Shown: in pieces, positions 51,220 to 61,084 of the stretch
How positions within the stretch are numbered: the stretch's first letter is position 1
Layout: each line of letters begins with the position of its first letter
Origin: Bacteroidota bacterium
Lineage (GTDB): Bacteria; Bacteroidota; Bacteroidia; 2-12-FULL-35-15
NCBI GenBank assembly: GCA_016722565.1
Contig: JADKIU010000002.1
Location: 682,001-746,000 of the forward strand
DNA: 64,000 nt
Direction of reading: 5' to 3'
The notes under the pieces: generated by a model
Seen by the model: the letters and a program-made list of their open reading frames with translations, nothing else
Told to the model about the DNA's origin: nothing
The model's database searches: none
Made by a program: the position numbers and the translations under genes

Positions 51220-52035
51220 ATGGAATTTTATAAATCAACGGAAGCTGCCATCATCAGTTTATGCTTTTTATTTTTGGTGTTTTTACCAATGGAAAAAGTA
51301 TTTCCAGCTAAGTTGAAACAAAAAATAATTCGCCCATCTTGGCTATTAGACCTCTGCTATTTTTTCGGACAATACTTACTTTGGGGAACATTGGTATTAT
51401 GGGCCATGAATTATTTCCGTTTCTGGCTGGATGATATTATTCCAACAACTTTTCGATCAAACGTATCCAATCAACCTTGGTGGCTGCAAGCAATCGAAGT
51501 GGTATTGCTGAGTGATTTTTTAATTTATTGGGGACATCGTCTTCAGCATAAAGTAGATTTTTTATGGCGGTTTCATAAAGTTCATCATTCGGCCGAACAC
51601 TTGGATTGGTTGGCAGCACACCGAGAACATCCGCTCGATACCATTTACACCGTTGGATTAATTAATCTTCCGGCATTTCTTTTGGGATTTCCTTTGGAAA
51701 CAATTGCTGGATTGATCGCTTTCAGAGGAATTTGGGCCATCTACATTCATTCGAATGTTCGATTGCCAATTGGTAAACTTCGAATCTTAATTGGCGCCCC
51801 AGAATTGCATCATTGGCACCATGATTTAGAAAGAGACAGAGGAAATTACGCGAACATCTCTCCCATTATGGATGTTCTTTTCGGTACCTATGTTTGTCCG
51901 AATCATGAACCAGAACAATTTGGGATTAAAGAAGCATTTCCAAAACATTATGTCGGGCAAATGCTACATCCAATGCTGCCAAAGGTGATCTCTCATAAAT
52001 TATATAGAAGGAAATCGGAGGAGTCAAATAAGTGA
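51220..52035 (+). CDS. Sterol desaturase / fatty acid hydroxylase family protein
   Basis: 271 residues with four membrane helices. The di-iron histidine motifs are complete: HRLQHK, HKVHHSAEHLDWLAAHREH, and HHWHHD. The family hydroxylates or desaturates membrane lipids at the inner membrane using O2; candidate substrates in Bacteroidota include fatty acids, sphingolipids and carotenoids, which cannot be told apart here. Confidence 0.93.
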   Translation: MEFYKSTEAAIISLCFLFLVFLPMEKVFPAKLKQKIIRPSWLLDLCYFFGQYLLWGTLVLWAMNYFRFWLDDIIPTTFRSNVSNQPWWLQAIEVVLLSDFLIYWGHRLQHKVDFLWRFHKVHHSAEHLDWLAAHREHPLDTIYTVGLINLPAFLLGFPLETIAGLIAFRGIWAIYIHSNVRLPIGKLRILIGAPELHHWHHDLERDRGNYANISPIMDVLFGTYVCPNHEPEQFGIKEAFPKHYVGQMLHPMLPKVISHKLYRRKSEESNK

Positions 52036-52058
52036 TGAGATTCGCAACAGTCAATCAT

Positions 52059-52089
52059 ACAATTACCTAATCACCTAGTTACTAGTCAC
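52059..52089 (-). repeat. Octamer array (about four units) after the DUF4846 gene stop
   Basis: Minus-strand units GTGACTAG, TAACTAG (one base short), GTGATTAG, GTAATT follow the stop TAG at 52098-52100 after 8 nt. Confidence 0.75.
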
Positions 52090-52097
52090 CCAATAAC

Positions 52098-53003
52098 CTA
52101 CCAACGCATCAGCTGTTCTATGGTAAACGTCCATTCAGGTGTTTCCAAATCACCTGAAAAATTTACGCTGTACCATGGACTGATCTCGGAATTATTTAAA
52201 TTTTTGAGCACATGAATTTCTTGTGCAGGCATGTAACTTTGTTGAATCAAAAACAATTTCTCTCCGGTACTTTTGTTTTCACAAACATCCACAACCAATA
52301 CAGCATGCCCAGGGAAACCACCTAAAATAAAGACATCCCCGATTTGAATCGTTTTAATATCTGTTACTTTTTTTAATTCTTTGCTCAAGGAAGAGGTTCC
52401 TGCATAATTAAAAATGGTCGTACAATAACTCTTAAAGGTTTTGTAAGAATCGCTCGCAGCAGCATTTTTTGACCACGTAACAGAATTTCCTTTGATAACT
52501 GTTCGATAACCTTCACTCCATTTTTTAAATCCCACTGTATGCCCGCTTGTGAAATTAAAATGCAAAGAGGAGTAGTCTTTTTTCGAATACAAATATTCAG
52601 CACGCATCCGCATGACAGCATCTGCACATTGCTGTAAATCAGTTGTTCCAACATCAATATCCAACACCGCTGCATGTCCGCTTTGATAACGCTTTAGTTC
52701 TCCATTATACAAATGCACATCCGGATTTCCGGGTTTTAAAGGAAGGTAACGCAACCAGTCGGCAAACGAATTTGGCTCAACCTCTATCCTGGTAAATCCT
52801 TTCGGAACAGTAATTCTGTTCACCAATGCGTTTTTAACATCGTAATTGCTCAGCCACGAATAGGTATTTGTTGTAGGCATAAAATCTTCATCCGGTAAAA
52901 CAGCTTCTACTACTAAATGATTTCGCTCAACAGCATTGGATGAATTGCATGCATCTAAAAGCAGACAAACAAATAAGATACTACAAAAGCGAACGATTGC
53001 CAT
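52098..53003 (-). CDS. DUF4846 lipoprotein
   Basis: 301 residues. Lipobox LLLDAC (Cys19). The DUF4846 core is seen in VPKGFTRIEVEPNSFADWLRYLPLKP, VHLYNGELKRYQSGHAAVLDIDVGTTDLQQCADAVMRMRAEYLY, and IQIGDVFILGGFPGHAVLVVDV. The last segment, with GHAVLVVD and PWYSVN, recalls a papain-like or NlpC-like fold, but catalytic identity is not shown. It is the last gene of the four-gene envelope operon and abuts the barrel gene with no spacer. Confidence 0.88.
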   Translation of the reverse strand: MAIVRFCSILFVCLLLDACNSSNAVERNHLVVEAVLPDEDFMPTTNTYSWLSNYDVKNALVNRITVPKGFTRIEVEPNSFADWLRYLPLKPGNPDVHLYNGELKRYQSGHAAVLDIDVGTTDLQQCADAVMRMRAEYLYSKKDYSSLHFNFTSGHTVGFKKWSEGYRTVIKGNSVTWSKNAAASDSYKTFKSYCTTIFNYAGTSSLSKELKKVTDIKTIQIGDVFILGGFPGHAVLVVDVCENKSTGEKLFLIQQSYMPAQEIHVLKNLNNSEISPWYSVNFSGDLETPEWTFTIEQLMRW

Positions 53004-53654
53004 TTATTCTTTTTCTTTATGACGATTTAAAAACTGTTTGTAAGAGCGATACACCGAATAGTTAAACGACAATTGAAAGACACCAAAATTCACTTGATTT
53101 TTACTCAAAAATGTAGATGCAGACAAAGTATATCGAGCAGTCAATGCTAAGTTTTTTGTAAGGTCAATTTCTGTCCCGAACAACACACCCACATCAGCCG
53201 GCTTAATATTATTATAGGGCTTGACATTAACACCATTCGCATTTGCCGGATCTAACACAACCACTTGCGAATTGATAAAAGTAGAATATTGCGCACCTAA
53301 ATTGAATCGAATGTTCTCGCCCAATTTATATTGAGCATAAAGCGGAATATCTAAATAAAAGTAGCGGTATTTAATAATGGGTTGATCATTTTTAAAAGCT
53401 TTTCCGGTATACAATAATTCTGCGCCAACATTAAAATTATCAGACAAAACAATTGTATAGATAAAACCACCGGTAAAAGAAATGCCCGACTTATACTTTA
53501 CAGAATCGTAAATTAAATTCGAGCTGGTCATCCCTGCTGTAAATGAAAAGGTAGATGACTCTTTATTAGAATAAACTTGAGAAAAGGCATTAAACGAAAA
53601 CAAGCATAAGACCATGGTCGTTATGCTTGTTTTAAAAATTGAATGTAGACGCAT
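53004..53654 (-). CDS. Outer-membrane beta-barrel protein (PorT-like)
   Basis: 216 residues. Signal peptide ends at NAFSQ. Alternating amphipathic strands cover the rest (SISFTGGFIYTIVL-like, FNVGAELLYTGKAF, YFYLDIPLYAQYKLGENIRFNLGAQYSTF, LALTARYTLSAS, FGVFQLSFNYSVYR), the outer-membrane beta-brl/PorT-like pattern with about eight strands. It lies 3 nt after the LecA-like gene, so it likely forms a complex with its operon partners (inference). Confidence 0.85.
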   Translation of the reverse strand: MRLHSIFKTSITTMVLCLFSFNAFSQVYSNKESSTFSFTAGMTSSNLIYDSVKYKSGISFTGGFIYTIVLSDNFNVGAELLYTGKAFKNDQPIIKYRYFYLDIPLYAQYKLGENIRFNLGAQYSTFINSQVVVLDPANANGVNVKPYNNIKPADVGVLFGTEIDLTKNLALTARYTLSASTFLSKNQVNFGVFQLSFNYSVYRSYKQFLNRHKEKE

Positions 53655-53657
53655 AGA

Positions 53658-54665
53658 TTATTTTAATGAAATCTTAACGGTATAGCTTCCTGTGTTGCTG
53701 GCATTGTAAACCGTTTCATAAATCGAAATGTACAACATACCAGAAGTAGCAGCCACACCATTAAATTTAGCACCCGCTTTTAACACTTGTGTAGACGTTT
53801 CTCCAATTTTATACACCACATTTCCATAAGCGGGATATGTGCTTCCTGAACCATAATCGCCTTCATAATCTGCAATTGGGGCAGTTGTTGTTCCGGCAAT
53901 CGAACCATCTGGTTTGTATTTACTTCCTGATAAACTTGCAAAAGTTACTTCACCACTTGCAGTAATGCTAAACTTTTGTCCTTGCTTTAGCATAATACCC
54001 GTTTTTAAAAAGCCACCACTTGTATTCGAACTGATGTGTTTTGTTGCTAACAATTTAAAGGTCATGTCTCCACTTCCACTATCACCGGTATACATCACAT
54101 CAATGTGTTTGATTTTTTCTTTTGGAATGCTCAACGTTCCGTACTCGGTTTTCAAATCAATTTTTGCAAATTCATAAATCCCACCCATTGAATATTCATA
54201 ATCGATGGAGACCACATCTTTATCCGAAATATTATCCAACACATTGAATTTGGATTGTAGTTCGCCAATTGCTGCATCGGCAGTATAATCGGTATAGGTA
54301 GAGGGTTCGTATTTAGAAGAGTAAATAAAATCAGAAATCGCAGGTATGGCTTTAATATCCATTTTCACCAATTCATCATACGCTGTTTTACGCATTTGTT
54401 CATTTGAATTGGATAATTGTTTTATCAAATTTCCAACTTTATCAGTTGTTGCTTTATCACTTACGATACCTAAATCCAATGCAGTAACATTTTTAATAGG
54501 CACTTCCAATTTACCATAGGCGGTAGTTAATGAAACACTTGCAATTTTGGAAGTACCGCTTACTACGTTTCCATCGCGTAGCGTTAATTTTAACTCCACA
54601 TCATTTTGCGCATTCATTCCAAGAGCTCCAAACGCAACAAGAGCAATTCCGATGATTTTTTTCAT
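53658..54665 (-). CDS. Secreted protein with LecA/PA-IL-like C-terminal domain
   Basis: 335 residues. Signal peptide 1-19 (LGMNAQ). The N-terminal half holds short beta repeats (VSLTTAYGKLEVPIKNVTALDLG; IDLKTEYGTLSIPKEKIKHIDVM) around a helical stretch of HEAT-like appearance (QMRKTAYDELVKMDIKAIPAISDFIYSS). Residues about 220-335 resemble the LecA-like sandwich (GIMLKQGQKFSITASGEV, ATSGMLYISIYETVYNASNTGSYTVKISL). This suggests carbohydrate or surface binding. The likeness was judged by eye. Confidence 0.7.
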   Translation of the reverse strand: MKKIIGIALVAFGALGMNAQNDVELKLTLRDGNVVSGTSKIASVSLTTAYGKLEVPIKNVTALDLGIVSDKATTDKVGNLIKQLSNSNEQMRKTAYDELVKMDIKAIPAISDFIYSSKYEPSTYTDYTADAAIGELQSKFNVLDNISDKDVVSIDYEYSMGGIYEFAKIDLKTEYGTLSIPKEKIKHIDVMYTGDSGSGDMTFKLLATKHISSNTSGGFLKTGIMLKQGQKFSITASGEVTFASLSGSKYKPDGSIAGTTTAPIADYEGDYGSGSTYPAYGNVVYKIGETSTQVLKAGAKFNGVAATSGMLYISIYETVYNASNTGSYTVKISLK

Positions 54666-54674
54666 ATAATTTAT

Positions 54675-57600
54675 TTATTGTGATTGAACTTCAGTATCTC
54701 TTAAATATTCTGTTTCCGTGATAGGCACATTGTCTTTAAAGTAATAAATCGGACCAAATGAAGTTTCCTTTTTCAAATACAAGTGACCTTCCGATCCTTT
54801 TACAACAATGCGTCTGGTTACTTTCGCATTATTTTCTCTTGCACTCTCTTCAGTTATTCCTTCCGGATATTTTTTTGCCAACTCACTTTTGAACTGATCA
54901 TTGTTTGCTGTTGTAGTTGTGGTAGTTGTTGTATTTTTCTTTTTTAGCAATACATCAATCTCTGCCACTCTATCTTTCGGATATTTTTCAGTTGGTTTTA
55001 CCAATGATGCGTCCAGGTACTTATTTTTCGCTGATTTATAATCTTTCAGCTCAAACAATTTATCACCTTTTGCAATAATTTCTTGGTATTCAGCATCTTT
55101 TGCTTTCGCTTTTGCCAAGCCATCAACAATTGAATTTATTTCAGAAATTTTATTTCCAGGATAAGGTTCATTTGGTTTGATTGCTTGTGCTTCTTTATAT
55201 GCTAAAATAGCATTGTTATAATCTTTCTTTGCGAGAATGCCGTCTGCCTTCACAACCGCTGCATCGTATTTCGCTTGAACAGCTTGTGTTTTTGCAATGT
55301 CACCCAATGCTGCGTTTACTTTTACAAGTTGATCTTTCGGATATTGTTCCGAAGGTTTTAAAGTACTTGCTTCCGAGTAAGCTGTTTTTGCTGCTGCGTA
55401 ATCTTTTGCAGTAAAATCAGCATCCCCTTTGGTAACTGCAGCTTTATATTTTTCTTCCAACTCTTTTGCTCCAGCTTCTTTGGCAAGCATTGCATCGATA
55501 GACGCAATCTTATCTTTCGGATATTTTTCTGCTGATTTTAATCCAAGCGCTTCGTTGTAGGCGGACTTTGCTCCATCATAATCTTTGAGGCCAATGCTGC
55601 ATCCCCTTTTGCAACTGCTGCCAAATATTTTTCATTCAATTGTTTGCCGGCTGCATCTTTGTTTGCTAATTCGGCTAATATTTTTTCAATTTCAGCCAAT
55701 TTATCTTTAGGATATTGTTCAGAAGATTTAATTCCCAAAGCATCGTTATACGCTGTTTTTGCAGCTTCATACGTTTTTGCTTTCATCGCAGCATCACCTT
55801 TCGCAATGGCTGATTTATATTTTGCATCCACTGCTTGACGATCTTTTTCAGACGCAGCAGCATCCATCAATGCGTCAATCTCCGATAGTTTATCTGTAGG
55901 ATATTGTTCCCCGGGCTTAACTGCTAATGCTTCGTTATAGGCTGTTTTTGCGGCAGCATAGGTTTTTGCTTTCAATGCGGCATCGCCCTTCGCAATGGCA
56001 GATTTATATTTTGCCTCCACCGCTTGGCGATCTTTTTCAGACGCAGCAGCATCCATCAATGAATCAATCTCTGATAGTTTATCTGTAGGATATTGCTCAC
56101 CAGGCTTAACTGCTAACGCTTCGTTATAAGCTGTTTTTGCGGCAGCATAGGTTTTTGCTTTCAATGCGGCATCACCTTTTGCGATTGCAGCATTGTATTT
56201 TGCTTGTAATTCTTTTTCTTTTGCTAAACGTGCTTTTTCTGCAGCATCACCTGCCAACAATGTTTCAATTTCAGCAACTTTATCCTTCGGATATTGTTCA
56301 GAAGGTTTATATGTTAATGCTTCGTTGTAGGCTGTTTTTGCGGCAGCGTATGTTTTTGCAGTAAATGCAGCATCGCCTTTTGCTATGGCTGCAGTGTATT
56401 TCGCTTCCAATTCTTTTCCTTTGTTCGCTGCTGCAATTTCTGCTAACGCTTTTTCCACTTCTGCCAATTTATCTTTCGGATATTGTTCCGATGGTTTAAG
56501 AGCTAAGGCAGCAGTATATTGTGTTTTTGCAACGGCATACTCTTTTGCACTCAAACCGGCATCTCCTTTAGAAATAGCATCCGCATATTTTTTCTCCAAC
56601 TCTTTTGCACCCATCTCTTTGGCAAGAATGGCGTTTATTTCCGCGATTTTATCTTTCGGGTATTTCTCAGTTGCTTTTAATGCAAGCGCTTCATTGTAAC
56701 CGGTTTTTGCAGCTTCGTAATCTTTAGTTGCCAAAGCAGCATCACCTTTGGCAATAGCGGCAGCATATTTTTCTGCTAATTCTTTTTCTTTTGCCAAGCG
56801 CGCTTGATCAGCAGCATCTTTTGCCGCTGCATCCGCAATTGCTTTGTCGATAGCAGCTAGTTGTGATTTCGGGTAGGCTTCTGCAGGTTTAAATCCTAAC
56901 GCCTCATTGTATCCTGATTTTGCATCCTCATAGGCTTTTGTTTTAAAAGCCGCATCTCCTTTGGCAACCGCTGCTTTGTATTTTTCATCTAACTCTTTTG
57001 CACCCATTTCTTTAGCGATGAGCGCATCAATTTCTGCAATTTTATCTTTTGGATATTGCTCTGCGCTTTTTAAGGTCAATGCTTCATTGTAAGCTGTTTT
57101 TGCAGCAGCATACGTTTTCGCTTTTAAAGCAGCATCTCCTTTTGCAACAGCAGCTTTGTATTTTGTTTCCAGTTCTTTTTCTTTTGCCAAACGATCTTTT
57201 TCGGCTGCTTCATCTGCCAATGCTTTTTCTACTTCCGCCAATTTATCTTTCGGATATTGTTCGCTCGGTTTGTAGCCGATTGCTTCATTGAATGCTATTT
57301 TTGCAGCGGCATAGGTCTTCGCAGTAATGGCTGCATCACCTTTTGCAATGGCAGCTTTGTATTTTTCTTCCAATGCCTTTGCCCCCATTTCTTTGGCAAG
57401 TATCGCATCGATTTCGGCAATTTTATCTTTCGGATACTTCTCCGTTGCCTTATAGGTCAATGCTTCGCTATAAGCTGTTTTTGCTGCAGGGTAGTCCTTG
57501 GTTCCCAAAGCAGCATCCGCTTTGGCTATTGCAGCTGCATACTTTTCTGCCAATTCTTTTTCTTTTGCCAAACGAGCTTTGTCGGCCGCATCCTTCGCAG

Positions 57601-59686
57601 CAGCATCAGCAATTGCTTTATCAATTGCTGCTAATTGTGCCTTTGGATAAGCTTCAGCAGGTTTATATCCCAATGCTTCATTGTATGCTGCTTTTGCCTC
57701 TTCGTATTGCTTCGCATCAAACGTTTTATTTCCTTTAGCGATAGCTAAATTGTATTTTTCGTTTTGCTCTTTTGATGCAGCATCTTTCGCTAAGAAAGCA
57801 TCAATCTCCGCAATTTTATCTTTTGGATATTGTTCTGATCCTTTAATTGCTAATGCTTCATTGTATCCTGCTTTCGCAGCCTCGAAATTTTTAGCTTTTG
57901 CAGCAGCATCTGCTTTTGCAATGGCTGCTTTGTATTTAGTCTCCGCTTCTGCTCCTTTTGCAGCATCCGCTAAAGCCTTTTCTACTTCGGCTAACTTATC
58001 TTTCGGGTATTGTTCAGCCGATTTCAATCCTGTTGCCTCTGTATAACCTGCTTTCGCAGTTGCATAATCTTTCTTTGCTAATGCTGCATCTCCTTTTGCA
58101 ATGGCTGCATTGTATTTATCATTCAACGCTTTTTCTTTCGCTAAACGATCTTTCTCTGCCGCATCTTTTGCTGCAGCGTCAGCAAGTGCTTTGTCAATTT
58201 CCGCAATCTTATCTTTTGGATATTGTTCTGTTGGTTTAACCGATAATGCTTCATTGTAAGCCGACTTTGCACCAGCATAATCCTTCCCTGCCAACGCTTT
58301 ATCTCCTTTTGCAATCGCTGCATCGTATTTCTCTTTTTGAGCTTTTTCTGCGCCTTCTTTTGCAGCAAGGTCAGCTAAGATTTTATCAATTTCTGCAATC
58401 TTCGTTTTTGGATAGGCCTCATTCGGTTTTAATTTCAAGGCTTCTTCATACCCCGGCTTCGCAAATGTGTAAAGTTTTGAAGCAAACGATTTATCTGCAT
58501 TTGCAATTGCAGTTTTGTATTTATCATCCAGTTCTTTATCTGCTTTTTCTTTTGCCAGAATATCTGCAAGAATTTTATCAATCTCTGCAATTTTATCTTT
58601 CGGATATTTCTCAGCAGGTTTTAATCCTGAAGCTTCTGCATAAGCAGCTTTTGCACTTTCATAGGTTTTCGCACTCAGTGCTGCATCTCCTTTTTGGATA
58701 GCGGATTTGTATTTATTTTCAAGCTCTGCATTTTTTGCTGCATCTGCCAAAAGCTTAGTAATCTCATCCAATTTCCCTTTGGGGTAAGCTTCTGCGGGTT
58801 TTAATTTCAACGCATCGGTATAGGAAATTTTTGCGGCATCATAATTTTTCGCAGTAAATGCAGCATCCGCTTTTGCAATGGCTGCTTTGTAATCCGCTTC
58901 CAAAGCTGCATTTTTAGCTGCATCTGCAATCAACTTCTCAATTTCAACAATTTTATTTTTGGGATACGCTTCTCCCGGTTTAATACTCAATGCATCGGTA
59001 TACGCTGCGCGGGCAGTGGTATAATCTTTTTTTGCAAAAGCAGCATCACCTTTTATAATTGCTGCTTCGTATTTACTGGCTGCTGCACTTTCTGCTGCTG
59101 ATTTATTTTTTGCTTCTTCCTCGGCTTTTTTAATTGCCTCTTGCTCTACTTGATTCAACTTCGCAAGTGCATCTTGCATGGATTGTGAATAGGCTTTATC
59201 AAAATCAACCTCTTTTATTTTGTCATCGTAATAAAATTTAGCAATGGGCTGACTTAATATCTGATTGATTTGCGACACAACACCTGGATCTTTCGGCATC
59301 TCAAAAATACTTACTTCAATATCCTGCCCACCAAAATCTTCTTTGGCACGTTCATCCGGAATTCCTTTAAAATTGAAATAGAATTTTTTAGTTATATGTC
59401 CCGCCTTGGTAATTGTTAAGGTATACTCTGCATCCAAATCCATGTTCACATCAAAACGACCACTCGATGTAGTTGTTTGCTGAGACACTTGCTGTGAGCC
59501 TTTATATAAGGTAACAATAGCCCCTTCGGTCTTTTTTCTGCTCTTTTTTACTGTTCCTTTTACGTTGTATTGATTTTGTGCCTGCACCTGCTCGGAGGTT
59601 GCAATCGAAAAAACACAAAAAAACAGAACCCCTAAAAGAAAGGTTATTGATTTATTTATAACGGAATTTAATGGAGTAAAAATCAT
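54675..59686 (-). CDS. Giant periplasmic protein: carboxypeptidase-regulatory domain plus 22 TPR-like repeats (apparent frameshift)
   Basis: About 1,670 residues. Signal peptide 1-36 (VQAQ). A carboxypeptidase-regulatory-like Ig domain lies at about 40-110 (YNVKGTVKKSRKKTEGAIVTLYKG), then a helical segment to 205. From Y206 run 22 repeats of 60-71 residues, consensus Y-x-AAIAKGDAAL-x-AK-x-Y-x-AAKTAYNEAL-x-KP-x-EQYPKDKIAEID. The C-terminal domain reads RRIVVKGSEGHLYLKKETSFGPIYYFKDNVPITETEYL. The frame breaks at the T3 run 55584-55586; one more T restores ALASKDYDGAKSAYNEAL. Repeats 16 and 17 are near identical. It leads a four-gene operon, 9 nt before the LecA-like gene. A long rod or scaffold across the periplasm is inferred. 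Confidence 0.85.
55820..56197 (-). repeat. Two near-identical 189-bp tandem DNA repeats inside the giant gene
   Basis: Units 16 (56009-56197) and 17 (55820-56008) are both 189 bp and differ at only a few positions, far closer than the other units. This points to recent duplication or gene conversion and is also a place where assembly copy number could be wrong. Confidence 0.85.
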
Positions 59687-59898
59687 ATTTAATACTTAAT
59701 TTTCAATAACTTATATCACACAACGCGAGTAATTAGCAAATATCGTAAATTTTGGCAAAAAACCACATTTTTATTCCAATTACTTTGCCATTATTTTTTC
59801 GTAAAATTTACGCTCTCAATCCCACTTTCCAATGTGCTGTTTTAATTTTACTATTTTTTGCATACATTTATAAAAAAAGCCTGTAAATCGCCATATCC
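59687..59898. other. Divergent intergenic region between the giant-protein operon and the FAD oxidoreductase
   Basis: 212 bp, very AT-rich. Only near-matches to the -7 element are visible (GATATTTG on the minus strand near 59735; TACATTTA on the plus strand near 59863). No gene or clear repeat is seen. Confidence 0.4.
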
Positions 59899-61032
59899 AT
59901 GAGTTTAAGTTATTGGGAAAAAACAACGTATTTTAACAACCTTGATGTTGCAATTATTGGAAGCGGCATTGTGGGATTAAATGCGGCACTCAACCTCAAA
60001 AAAAAGCACAAACATTTAAATATCATCGTGTTGGAAAGAGGACCATTGCCAAGCGGTGCGAGCTCAAAAAATGCAGGATTTGCTTGTTTTGGAAGTGCCA
60101 GTGAATTGTTGAGTGATATACAAAACACCTCCGAAAGTGAAACATTCACATTGGTTGAAAAACGTTGGAAAGGACTCCTCCGACTTCGAAAAAATTTGGG
60201 AGACAAAGCAATCGATTTGCATAATTGGGGTGGATATGAAGTATTTGACAGCAAAAAAAAATTTGCACAATGCGAATCTAAAATCGACTACCTCAACAAA
60301 AACGTTTTTCCTATTCTCGGCAAAAAAAATATTTATCAAATCGCTGATTCAAAAATCAAAACCTTCGGCTTTCAGAATGTCAAACACATGATTGTAAATT
60401 CAGCTGAAGCTCAAATTGATACAGGAAAAATGATTCAAGCCCTGATCAATAAGGTTAGAAAACTGGGTGTTGAAATCATCAACGGTTACGAAGTTGAAAA
60501 AATTGAGGACGATGGGAACACGGTATCAATAAGCACTTCTGATGGAACAATGATAAAGAGCAAACGCGTAATCATTGCTACTAATGGCTTTGCAAAACAA
60601 CTTTTACCCGGCTATCCGGTTGAGCCTGCACGTGCGCAAGTAATCATTACTCAACCTATAAAAAATTTGAAACTAAAAGGGACATTTCATTTTGAGGATG
60701 GATATTACTATTTCCGAAATATCAACAACAGGGTGCTTTTAGGTGGTGGAAGAAATTTAGATTTTAAAACAGAGGAAACCACCGAATTCGGTTTAACTCA
60801 ACTTGTTCAAAATAAATTAGAAACGCTTTTAAAAACAATGATTCTTCCAACGACTAATTATACAATCGATATGCGTTGGAGCGGAATCATGGGCGTTGGT
60901 CCTCATAAAAAAAGCATCGTAAAAGCAACTAGTCAAAATGTTTTTTGTGCCGTCAGAATGGGCGGAATGGGTGTCGCCATTGGCAGTCTCGTTGGCGAAG
61001 AAGTTGCACAACTTGTTGAAGAATCCTTATAA
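59899..61032 (+). CDS. FAD-dependent amine/amino-acid oxidoreductase (DAO family)
   Basis: 377 residues. N-terminal Rossmann motif VAIIGSGIVGLNAALNLKKK, then ERGPLPSGASSKNAGFACFGS, which is the flavin-site segment of the glycine oxidase / gamma-glutamylputrescine oxidase group. The C-terminal DMRWSGIMGVGPHKK and VRMGGMGVAIGSLVG complete the family. It oxidises an amine or secondary amino acid; substrate unknown. It is monocistronic with a bidirectional terminator behind. Confidence 0.9.
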   Translation: MSLSYWEKTTYFNNLDVAIIGSGIVGLNAALNLKKKHKHLNIIVLERGPLPSGASSKNAGFACFGSASELLSDIQNTSESETFTLVEKRWKGLLRLRKNLGDKAIDLHNWGGYEVFDSKKKFAQCESKIDYLNKNVFPILGKKNIYQIADSKIKTFGFQNVKHMIVNSAEAQIDTGKMIQALINKVRKLGVEIINGYEVEKIEDDGNTVSISTSDGTMIKSKRVIIATNGFAKQLLPGYPVEPARAQVIITQPIKNLKLKGTFHFEDGYYYFRNINNRVLLGGGRNLDFKTEETTEFGLTQLVQNKLETLLKTMILPTTNYTIDMRWSGIMGVGPHKKSIVKATSQNVFCAVRMGGMGVAIGSLVGEEVAQLVEESL

Positions 61033-61034
61033 AA

Positions 61035-61069
61035 AAAATCCCGCTTTGATTTCTCAGAGCGGGATTTTT
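61035..61069. terminator. Bidirectional terminator between the oxidoreductase and the protease
   Basis: AAAATCCCGCT pairs with AGCGGGATTTT around a 12-nt loop (partly paired), with T tracts on both strands. It serves the two convergent genes. Confidence 0.9.
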
Positions 61070-61084
61070 ATCTTTTTACTCTAT

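Noticed and set aside
56137..58701. Plus-strand open frames (60-150 codons) opposite the giant repeat gene
   Set aside because: They are reverse-strand shadows of the biased Ala/Lys/Asp repeat coding; they lack starts with context, known motifs and independent promoters.
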